Of a stretch of DNA of 64,000 nucleotides, positions 24,342 to 31,086 are shown in pieces. A program made the position numbers and the translations under genes. The notes under the pieces were generated by a model, which saw nothing but the letters and a program-made list of their open reading frames with translations, did not search any database and was not told the origin of the DNA. This stretch comes from an uncultured Cohaesibacter sp. GTDB lineage: Bacteria > Pseudomonadota > Alphaproteobacteria > Rhizobiales > Cohaesibacteraceae. Position 1 is the first letter of the stretch. Each line of letters begins with the position of its first letter. The DNA is taken from positions 124,001 through 188,000 of the forward strand of contig NZ_OY759862.1 of NCBI RefSeq assembly GCF_963662805.1. The letters run 5' to 3'.

Positions 24342-25552
24342 CCCACATGCCTCCAGTTCTGAGCATCCATCAAACGGCGCTGTTTGATCTGGTGGGCAAC
24401 AAAGATGATGGCGAGACCCACGAGGCCAAAGGCCAACCACTTGTTGTCCGCGATCAAAGAGAAGATCGGTGAAAGCTGTGCCCGGAGGGACTGCAAGGTC
24501 GCAGTCATTTGCCCCAGACCATCCAACAGGCCACCAGGATCAGTCCCATCCAGACCACCTGCGAGCGTGCCTGTACCCAGAACAGCACCACCAAGCCGCG
24601 TTAGCCAATCGGCCTTTCTAACGGTGTCAGAGCCGGACTTGCGTAGATCAGAGACCGTCAGACCATCCCGGCCATTGCCGAGCTGCCGGTTGATCGGCAC
24701 GGCGACCTCAAGAGCGGCCTGCGTTTTGGGGCCGACGAGACCGTCTGTCTTCAGGCCATGATCGACCTGGAACGCGACAACAGCACGGCGGGTAGCCGGA
24801 CCGAAATCGCTATCCACCTTGACGTGATAGCCGAGGTCACAGAGCCGCTCCTGCAGGGCCTTGACCAGATAGCCCGATGACCCAAGACGGAGCATGGCAA
24901 GACGCGAGGATGGTTTGCTCTTCCTGCCATCTTCTGATCCACCAAGGCGAGCATATGCCTTGCGCATCAGGCTGGAATAATAGGCCACCTGACCGGAGCC
25001 ATTGTAGCGACGGGCGATCCCCTCCCAGTCCTTCTCGCGCAACTCATCGGCAAGGCCGGAATTTTCTAGAAAGGACAGGAAGGCTTCAACGCAATGGGTG
25101 CTGGACTGAGCCAGTGACAGCACATACTCGGAGACCGTGGCATAGCCGCAAAGACGGTGATTAAACCCCATTCCCTGAAACGATGCATAAGAGGCTGACT
25201 TGAGCGCGGCCTCCTCATCAAGCCGAGCCCACCTTTCCATCAGGTTCCAGCGTTGATCGGATCCCTTGCCGCCCAGCCCCTTGTAGTTCGCACGAGACCA
25301 TTTGCTCGCTGACAGGCGCAAGCTCAGAGCCTTCTTGCGCAGGCTCTTCGGCAATTGGCGATGAAAGACATGCTTTTCGGGGAGAATGATCAGGCGGCCC
25401 TGATCATCATAATCATCACCACCGCTTTCTACCTCCAAAATGGCTCGAAGGACGGTGACTTCACAGCCGATCCGGCTGGCAAAGGCTTCAATGGTGGTTG
25501 AGATATCGGTGACTTCTCCACCGCCTCGACGCAACTGGGCTACAACAGACAT
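24338..25552 (-). CDS. Phage endolysin: N-acetylmuramidase with peptidoglycan-binding domain
   Basis: A 404-residue lysis enzyme. Residues about 20-210 are an N-acetylmuramidase domain: AILEVESGGDDYDDQGRLIILPEKHVFHR contains the catalytic-type Glu, with later SYASFQGMGFNHRLCGY and IARRYNGSGQVAYY. A PG_binding_1 domain follows (LRLGSSGYLVKALQERLCDLGY to GLVGPKTQAALE). A C-terminal membrane segment (WLAFGLVGLAIIFVAHQI) tethers it. ATG at 25552 has GAGG at 6-nt spacing. Palindrome copy D is 68 bp upstream, at the place of Mu Plys. Confidence 0.85.
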   Translation of the reverse strand: MSVVAQLRRGGGEVTDISTTIEAFASRIGCEVTVLRAILEVESGGDDYDDQGRLIILPEKHVFHRQLPKSLRKKALSLRLSASKWSRANYKGLGGKGSDQRWNLMERWARLDEEAALKSASYASFQGMGFNHRLCGYATVSEYVLSLAQSSTHCVEAFLSFLENSGLADELREKDWEGIARRYNGSGQVAYYSSLMRKAYARLGGSEDGRKSKPSSRLAMLRLGSSGYLVKALQERLCDLGYHVKVDSDFGPATRRAVVAFQVDHGLKTDGLVGPKTQAALEVAVPINRQLGNGRDGLTVSDLRKSGSDTVRKADWLTRLGGAVLGTGTLAGGLDGTDPGGLLDGLGQMTATLQSLRAQLSPIFSLIADNKWLAFGLVGLAIIFVAHQIKQRRLMDAQNWRHVG

Positions 25553-25619
25553 GACTGGCCTCGTGAAATTCGGGACGAATTTTGAGGCCACTGTCAAGCT
25601 TTACAGCAGCAGATGCGCC

Positions 25620-25630
25620 GGAAGTGTTCC
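25620..25630 (-). promoter_or_regulatory. Late-promoter palindrome copy D (upstream of endolysin)
   Basis: GGAACACTTCC followed by GGCGC on the minus strand, one mismatch from a perfect dyad, 68 bp upstream of the muramidase start. TGTAAA begins 14 bases after the dyad, the same distance as TATTAC at copy C, a plausible -10. Mu's C-dependent Plys occupies the equivalent position. Confidence 0.55.
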
Positions 25631-25684
25631 TGGGGATGCTGCAAGAGTCAGGGCTGCAATGTCAAAAGCGAGAAACCCGAGTAC

Positions 25685-27037
25685 CTAGATTTGCATCGGA
25701 ATTTCTTTAGAAGAGCTGCCAGCCTGAAGCTGGGCCAAGGTCTCTGCTCTTTTGGCAAGAGTTTCATGCCACTCCTGCGCCTCCCGATCTTTAAAGAAGC
25801 TTGCCTCCGGAGCAAGCCTCTTAACTGCCTCTTCAACCTCATCCAGTCCAACTCGGAAGAACTCTTTCCGGAAGTTTGCCATGTTCACCCTTTTGTCTGC
25901 AAATTCAGTGTGCAGTGCATGTTCAAGCGCGGGTGCCTCTTCGGAATAGATCATGGCATGTGTATCAAATGTGAAGGGTACGCTCGCGTCCCCCAATTCC
26001 TTCACCCTGTCGTTCGGGTCCAAGCGGCGAGTAAGTCCGATTTTTACAATGTCAGCACCAAATGAACCAACGTTCGAAATTATATACACGTACCCGGATG
26101 AGGTAAGCTGAGCCATTGCCTGAGCTCGCTCTGTTTCGGCATGTGCTGCAGCGAGTTGCGCTTCGAGCTCTGCAATGCGACTTGCATCCACCCCTACTTC
26201 TGCTCGAGCTTTCTCCAGCTGTATAGAGTATTCTTCTTCCCTTTTAGCAGCAGCATTGGCTTCAGCAATGAGCTTCTTTTCTTCGCGTTCCAGACGAGCC
26301 ATTTCGGCTCTTTCGTCTTTCTCAGTTTTGAGTTGCTCCCGGTATTCGTGTGTTAGGTGAAGCTCGTCCAGTTTAAGAGCAACATAGTCATCATTCAGGG
26401 CAAGGTTGGTTGATGCGTTGGCTGCGTCAATTTGCTTTGCGGAGTTTAATATCCGCTTTTCCATTGCGACGACGTTATTCCAACGAGCGTTGGCAATAGC
26501 TGCATCCGCCTCGCCATTGAAGGCCCTTAAGGTGAGGCGAATTTGCCGGTTCATCATCGTTTGGCCTTTGGATTTTGAACCATCTACGGTCCAGCCAATC
26601 GCTGAAACCGTCGCCTCCTTTGATCCAACCATTTGCTTCTGTTGCTCCCGAACTTCTTTGATAGCGGCTTTGTAGGTTTCGCTATCACCGAAATCGAAGT
26701 GGGGTTCGTAAACACCCAATTCAGCGAACGAGAGCCTATCGTCGTAAATTGCTAATTGTGCCTCGAGTTTAGACATTATCGTTCGTTTTTCGGTGAAGCT
26801 TGAGCGGAGCTCCTCAACGTCCACTTCAATCTTTTGTTTCTCATCGCGCAAAGCGGAGATCATTTCTTCAATATTGATTGGTTCTGAGTATTTTTCCCGG
26901 AGTTCGTTTAGCGACGTATTTGCCTCAGACAGCTGGGTCTTGCGCTTCTTCAGTTTGGACAACGCGATCAACCACAAGACCAAGAGTACGAAGGGTGAAA
27001 TCATAAAAATGATAACGACGATTGTGAGGGGATCCAT
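25685..27037 (-). CDS. Membrane-anchored coiled-coil protein with DUF4041 and GIY-YIG-like (T5orf172/MUG113) domain
   Basis: A 450-residue protein. It has an N-terminal membrane helix (IVVIIFMISPFVLLVLWLIA), coiled coil, and a DUF4041-like core (FGDSETYKAAIKEVREQQKQM, MMNRQIRLTLRAFNGEADAA). A second long coiled coil follows, then at about residues 335-425 a GIY-YIG-type fold: GYVYIISN, DIVKIGLTRR, and Glu/His positions in APALEHALHTEFAD. Lower GC than its neighbours and its place between Mor and the endolysin mark it as an acquired 'moron'. Such proteins are linked to phage-host conflict; a superinfection-exclusion role is my inference. Its GC differs visibly from the flanks. Confidence 0.7.
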   Translation of the reverse strand: MDPLTIVVIIFMISPFVLLVLWLIALSKLKKRKTQLSEANTSLNELREKYSEPINIEEMISALRDEKQKIEVDVEELRSSFTEKRTIMSKLEAQLAIYDDRLSFAELGVYEPHFDFGDSETYKAAIKEVREQQKQMVGSKEATVSAIGWTVDGSKSKGQTMMNRQIRLTLRAFNGEADAAIANARWNNVVAMEKRILNSAKQIDAANASTNLALNDDYVALKLDELHLTHEYREQLKTEKDERAEMARLEREEKKLIAEANAAAKREEEYSIQLEKARAEVGVDASRIAELEAQLAAAHAETERAQAMAQLTSSGYVYIISNVGSFGADIVKIGLTRRLDPNDRVKELGDASVPFTFDTHAMIYSEEAPALEHALHTEFADKRVNMANFRKEFFRVGLDEVEEAVKRLAPEASFFKDREAQEWHETLAKRAETLAQLQAGSSSKEIPMQI

Positions 27038-27182
27038 ATTTGCCTCTTGTCCATATCGAGAGATAGATTTTACGGGCTATTCGCATTCGTTACTCTCATA
27101 GATTGCAGTGAAAAAGGCAAGCTTTCACAAGGATTGAAGGAACCCAATAGAAATTCCCGTCGGATCGTATCTGGTACTCAGG

Positions 27183-27575
27183 CTACCTGCCCAAAAAATC
27201 CTCAATATCCATCTGGCGCTCATCAACGCGGCTTGGCAGGGCTTTGCCAGCAAGGAGCATGCGCACATAGCGCTCTGATATGCGCAGTGCGAGGGCGATC
27301 TCGATTGAGCCCAACCCCTCTTTGTGGAGGCGCAGGGCTTCTGCTCTATTGTCAGCTTTGCGCAGGCGTGTGGGCACATAGAATTTGTCGCCAGGGAATT
27401 GCTGGATCAGCACGTCTGCGATGTCACGGTCAAGGCGAGAGAGCGGGTTGTCTTCGGTCCAGTGAAGAGGCACTTTGATCTCGATGCCCGGCAGCTTGGT
27501 CATCAGTTCATCAACCACCTCGCGACCTACAATATCTGCGATCATACCCATATCTTCGGTCAGAAGCTCAGTCAT
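27183..27575 (-). CDS. Mor/C-family middle/late transcription activator
   Basis: A 130-residue Mor-family protein (Mu Mor is 129). The dimerisation part includes GREVVDELMTKLPGIEIKVP and the C-terminal helix-turn-helix is HKEGLGSIEIALALRISERYVRMLL. AGGAGAGAGCC precedes the ATG. It ends the early block, as in Mu. No separate C gene is visible, so this single activator may switch on the late promoters at the GGAACAGTTCC dyads. Confidence 0.85.
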   Translation of the reverse strand: MTELLTEDMGMIADIVGREVVDELMTKLPGIEIKVPLHWTEDNPLSRLDRDIADVLIQQFPGDKFYVPTRLRKADNRAEALRLHKEGLGSIEIALALRISERYVRMLLAGKALPSRVDERQMDIEDFLGR

Positions 27576-27828
27576 GGCTCTCTCCTGTCCGAAGCCGCTT
27601 GATGCGCGCCATTTCGTTGGATGTCAGCAAAATAGTGATGACCTTCCCACCCTTGAAGATGTAGCGCAGGCCATTCTTGCGCATGGAGACTGCGCCAGTC
27701 GCAATTGCGACCGCCGTCTCGTCCGCAATCTGCTGGCGAACACCATCAAGATCAATCTCAAGGACGCGTTCGAGATAGCGGACGAGCGCATGATCCGTTA
27801 CGAACTCTGAGGGCAAAGGCTTGGTCAT
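27568..27828 (-). CDS. Conserved early phage protein of unknown function
   Basis: An 86-residue protein with an N-terminal FVTDHALVRYLERVLEIDLDG block and a beta-rich end (LRYIFKGGKVITILLTSNE). It overlaps the Mor start by 8 bp and follows GemA without a gap. Its strand pattern vaguely resembles RelE/DUF4258-like small proteins, but I cannot assign a family. Confidence 0.6.
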   Translation of the reverse strand: MTKPLPSEFVTDHALVRYLERVLEIDLDGVRQQIADETAVAIATGAVSMRKNGLRYIFKGGKVITILLTSNEMARIKRLRTGESHD

Positions 27829-28235
27829 CAGGCCCTCCGTTCAATCGTCTTGAGAGCTTCAATCACCGGGCTGGCCTGCTCGAAGGTCAACCATTCCGGA
27901 TTGTCGATGCCGGTTTCTGCCTTGACAAAGGCCCGCAGGGCATCTTTGTAAGGCAGCTTCCAGTAGCCAGTCTTATCGATGTTTTTGGCGATGGCATACA
28001 TGAGCCGGACATAGGGTTTGGAAGAAGTTGGGCGGAGCTTGCCTCCCGACTTCGGTTTCCAGCCGAGGCGGCGCATTTCTGTAAGCACGGATTCGCGCTG
28101 GGGTTCGGACATCTGGCCTGCACTGTCTTTGCCGGTGATACGCATCAGCAGCGAGCGGTAGGTGGCCTCGTCCAGCCCCAGATCCTTCTTCGCAATATGA
28201 ATTTTGGCAAGTGCTGCCGAGCTATGCCGAACCAT
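27828..28235 (-). CDS. gemA: GemA-like regulatory protein (Mu gp16 family)
   Basis: A 135-residue protein of the gp16/GemA family (DUF1018). GemA of Mu alters host gene expression and DNA supercoiling. Family marks are LAKIHIAKKDLGLDEATYRSLL near the N-terminus, MRRLGWKPK and the C-terminal FVKAETGIDNPEWLTFEQA. The ATG at 28235 has GGAGG at 5-nt spacing; one 4 codons upstream is also in frame. It overlaps the wHTH gene by 14 bp. Confidence 0.8.
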   Translation of the reverse strand: MVRHSSAALAKIHIAKKDLGLDEATYRSLLMRITGKDSAGQMSEPQRESVLTEMRRLGWKPKSGGKLRPTSSKPYVRLMYAIAKNIDKTGYWKLPYKDALRAFVKAETGIDNPEWLTFEQASPVIEALKTIERRA

Positions 28236-28455
28236 TCTGCCCTCCATCGACGGTCAGGCTCCACTCCCCTGCGCAGGGCTGACAGACCAGCCCCTTGTTG
28301 CGTAGGCGATTGAGGGCGTTCCTGGTGAAGACCCTGCCAAGACCAGCGCGTCGGGCGATGGCTGAGGTTGAGGCCAGATGCCTTTCGGCTTCCGGTTCGA
28401 TGAGGTACTGCAAGGCATGCAGCACCCTTCTTTGAGCATCGGTGAGCCTGGTCAT
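28222..28455 (-). CDS. Small winged-helix early protein
   Basis: A 77-residue protein with a MarR/wHTH-like layout: LTDAQRRVLHALQYLI, ATSTSAIARRAGLGR-like recognition segment (HLASTSAIARRAGLGRVFTR), NALNRLRNKGLVCQP and a wing. It is presumably a DNA-binding regulator of the early block. The function is unproven. Confidence 0.6.
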   Translation of the reverse strand: MTRLTDAQRRVLHALQYLIEPEAERHLASTSAIARRAGLGRVFTRNALNRLRNKGLVCQPCAGEWSLTVDGGQNGSA

Positions 28456-28466
28456 TCGTCCCTCCC

Positions 28467-29090
28467 TTACGCGCTGGCGATATCGAGAGAAACAGGGCTG
28501 CGCTCTTCGCTTCCCTGCTGTCGCTTGTAGGCTCGGAAGTAGCTCTTGGAGCCGGTGACGCGCAGAGCATCAGAAATGGCCTCCATGGCCTTGAGCCATT
28601 TCTCATCTTCGATGTTGAGGCGGCGCAGTCCGAGAACACGGCCAGTGGAGATCTTGCCCTGTTTGTCGACCTGGAAGGCATCGTCGATCAAGGCTCGCAA
28701 ATTGGCGTTGGCATCTTTGCTCCAGTCATGGATGCACTCATCAATCAGGGCCTTGGCGGCTTCCAGTTCCGGCCCAAAGGAAATGCTCTCGGAGATGGCA
28801 ACCACCAACTGGAGCGAGCCGTCATAGCTATTGAGCGTGACATTGCCCTTTTTGCCACCACGCTTGGCTCCGTATTTCTCGGCGATCAATTCCCGGAAGG
28901 CTTCCACGTTACCCAACGCTCTTTGCTTGAAGGCTGCCAGTCTGGAATTGAGATCCTCCGCTTCGGCCATCAGATCACGTACCAACGCATCTTCCTCGAT
29001 ATGTTCCGGTTTGACGGTCTGGATGGGAACCAGGGCACCTTTGGCATTCTCCATATAGCCGTCCGGGATTGTCTTCACTTGCTCTGTCAT
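28467..29090 (-). CDS. DUF3164 early phage protein
   Basis: A 207-residue DUF3164-type protein common in Mu-like early operons. It has the family phrase DGYMENAKGALVPIQTVKPE at the start, a helical middle, KKGNVTLNSYDGSLQL and the end RVTGSKSYFRAYKR. Biochemical function is unknown; host-nuclease inhibition or replication support have been guessed for neighbours in this block. Confidence 0.8.
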   Translation of the reverse strand: MTEQVKTIPDGYMENAKGALVPIQTVKPEHIEEDALVRDLMAEAEDLNSRLAAFKQRALGNVEAFRELIAEKYGAKRGGKKGNVTLNSYDGSLQLVVAISESISFGPELEAAKALIDECIHDWSKDANANLRALIDDAFQVDKQGKISTGRVLGLRRLNIEDEKWLKAMEAISDALRVTGSKSYFRAYKRQQGSEERSPVSLDIASA

Positions 29091-29120
29091 GGTTCGGTTT
29101 CCTTCAAATAGGGGTGAGAT

Positions 29121-29372
29121 TCACCCTTCGTTCTTTTGGTGGTTTCGTGCCACTTCCGGCCAGGTGGGGAAGAGCACGATCTTGGGATCGTTAAGCTGCT
29201 CTTTGGTGAGTGGAATGGTCCGGGCCAGAAGCGCCGCTTCCAGCCGTTTGGCCTTTTGGGACTGCGCATGAAGCAGATCGGCAAAGCGTTGGGCCGCCGC
29301 TGGTGTGAAGCCATCGCCGTTGTAGGCGGCAACAAACCATTCGCTCATGGCGGTTAGGTTTTCGCTCAACAT
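29121..29372 (-). CDS. Small early phage protein, unknown
   Basis: An 83-residue helical protein (MSEWFVAAYNGDGFTPAAAQ, then LLHAQSQKAKRLEAALLART). It is embedded in the early operon and overlaps the next upstream gene by 7 bp, which supports its being real. No family recognised. Confidence 0.5.
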   Translation of the reverse strand: MLSENLTAMSEWFVAAYNGDGFTPAAAQRFADLLHAQSQKAKRLEAALLARTIPLTKEQLNDPKIVLFPTWPEVARNHQKNEG

Positions 29373-29710
29373 GCGGCACTCTCCTGCTTGGCGAGATTAA
29401 GAGGGCAGGATTTGCAGGCAATCCAGTGCTTGAGCTGAACCGGATCAGACATTGGCATCGGACCAGTGCGACACTCGCGGCAACTGGTCTGAGTGATATC
29501 GCGCCCCAAATGAGGACAGAGTATCCGGTTGCTGTAGGTGGCGATGACCTTGGCCTCCAGCCGATCAACCCGGCCACCTGCCTGCTCATATTTGCCGGAC
29601 AGATAGAGGCTGATCTGGGTGCGACTGACTTCCAATTCATCGGCCACAGCTTTCTTCGAGCCAAGCAGTTTCACTCTTTCTTCAAGGAGGATCTTTGCTG
29701 TCACTGACAT
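29366..29710 (-). CDS. Cys-rich helix-turn-helix early protein
   Basis: A 114-residue protein. The N-terminal HTH is KKAVADELEVSRTQISLYLSG (LacI/Xre-like). The C-terminal half has five Cys and a His arranged as CPHLG, SCRECRTG and CKSCPL, which suggests a zinc site. Proteins of this layout occur in early operons of Mu-like phages. A regulatory or DNA-binding role is inferred. Confidence 0.6.
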   Translation of the reverse strand: MSVTAKILLEERVKLLGSKKAVADELEVSRTQISLYLSGKYEQAGGRVDRLEAKVIATYSNRILCPHLGRDITQTSCRECRTGPMPMSDPVQLKHWIACKSCPLNLAKQESAAC

Positions 29711-30294
29711 GACACTTCCTCCCCACGATCACCGAGATTATGATCAAACAGGCAGTCCTTGTTCGCCCGAAACACCGGCGCTGTGGGGCCTGTATCCCGC
29801 ATCAACCGAAACCGCTTGAAGCCGTTCGACGTAAGCGCCGTTCCCTTGGCTCGGATCGGCAGTTCAGCGAGATATCCGGCCCGCTTCAATGCCCAAAAAT
29901 ACTTTTGCAAATTCTGCTCTGGGCTGACCTCGCTTCCCGACGCTGCAGCCATGGCAATGTCACCAACAGTGAAGGTCCCGGACATACGCATGGCGGTCCA
30001 TGCCCGCTGGCGCATGGTGTTCCGAGGCTTGCGGCAGTGCCCCCGATCCGGGCGATAGGGGCCGGAGGAGATAGCCTCGCCGGAAGCAACTATGCGCTTG
30101 CCATCCTCGGTGAGCTGATAGCAACCAATCTCGACCCGTTCCAACAGACCGCGCATGATCAAGCGACCTGCACATTTGACAATCTCGCGCCGCTGGAAAT
30201 CGGCAAGCGCATAATCCAGATGGTCAACCGTGTGGCACTGACCATCAGACAAGCGGGAGAGAACAGCATTGGAAAGGTCCCCGACAGCCATCAC
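29701..30294 (-). CDS. Two-winged-helix early protein following MuB
   Basis: A 197-residue protein with two winged-helix-like segments. The first is at residues 5-75 (VLSRLSDGQCHTVDHLDYAL to GCYQLTEDGKRIV). The second is at about 92-165 (RQRAWTAMRMSGTFTVGDIAM to GTALTSNGFKRFRLMRD). The end contains TGPTAPVFR. Homologous genes usually follow MuB in Mu-like phages. The function is unknown. Confidence 0.65.
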   Translation of the reverse strand: MMAVGDLSNAVLSRLSDGQCHTVDHLDYALADFQRREIVKCAGRLIMRGLLERVEIGCYQLTEDGKRIVASGEAISSGPYRPDRGHCRKPRNTMRQRAWTAMRMSGTFTVGDIAMAAASGSEVSPEQNLQKYFWALKRAGYLAELPIRAKGTALTSNGFKRFRLMRDTGPTAPVFRANKDCLFDHNLGDRGEEVSCQ

Positions 30295-31058
30295 AACACC
30301 TCCGGGATGGTGATGGGCTGGTTGCGCTGACGATCAATGAGCAAGGTCTCGCCAGCCATGTCGGCCATGGTCAGACCAGCCTCATCGGGTTCATTGCGCA
30401 AACCGAAGCGTTCGATATTGGCTATAGCTTCAAGGATCTCCCGATTATAGCCACCGGATGCCTTGAGGGTGAACTTGACCAGGTCAGAAGCAACAGGCAC
30501 CTCACAGCGCCCATTGATCAATGCTGATACGTCATCCTCGGAGCAATTCTCGAAGCGGACCTTCTGAGAAACGCGGGAAGAGACCTGCGGGAAGCGTTTG
30601 AGATTGTCATTCACCTTGCCCATTCCAACCAGAATAGTGGGCAACTCGATCATGTCGGAAATATCCCTGATGGTTTCCAGAATGGGAGATTTGCTCGATA
30701 CGTGATCGGCCTCATCGATAACCAGCCCGAAGGTCCGGTTGGCCATCTGGGCAGAAGCCTGTCGGCTGGCCAACTCTTCAAGGGCCAGCTTGTATTTCTT
30801 CTGGAAGGCGTGAGGCGGTGTCACCCGCAGGCTTTCCAGCAACTCGGTCATGAACCAGTTGGGCGTCCATTCCTTCTTGGCCCGAAGATAGACACTCCCG
30901 GTCTGGGCCACCCAATGCTTCAGCGTTGTGGTTTTGCCGAGACCAGGCGCACCGTCGACCACCACCAGGCAGGCTTCTTCGGCTCCGCGCTGGCTGAGCC
31001 TGTCGAGGGCTGAAAGGAACCGCGAGACATTGCTGGTCTCGACAAAGACATTCCGCAT
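30291..31058 (-). CDS. MuB-like transposition target ATPase
   Basis: A 255-residue AAA+ ATPase. Walker A is in VVVDGAPGLGKTTTLKHW and Walker B in RTFGLVIDEADHVS; sensor-like TILVGMGKVND follows. MuB binds target DNA, activates MuA and gives transposition immunity. AGGAGAATATCAG precedes its ATG. It lies 28 bp after MuA, as in Mu. Confidence 0.9.
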   Translation of the reverse strand: MRNVFVETSNVSRFLSALDRLSQRGAEEACLVVVDGAPGLGKTTTLKHWVAQTGSVYLRAKKEWTPNWFMTELLESLRVTPPHAFQKKYKLALEELASRQASAQMANRTFGLVIDEADHVSSKSPILETIRDISDMIELPTILVGMGKVNDNLKRFPQVSSRVSQKVRFENCSEDDVSALINGRCEVPVASDLVKFTLKASGGYNREILEAIANIERFGLRNEPDEAGLTMADMAGETLLIDRQRNQPITIPEVL

Positions 31059-31086
31059 CTGATATTCTCCTATTCAAGTTTTGCTG

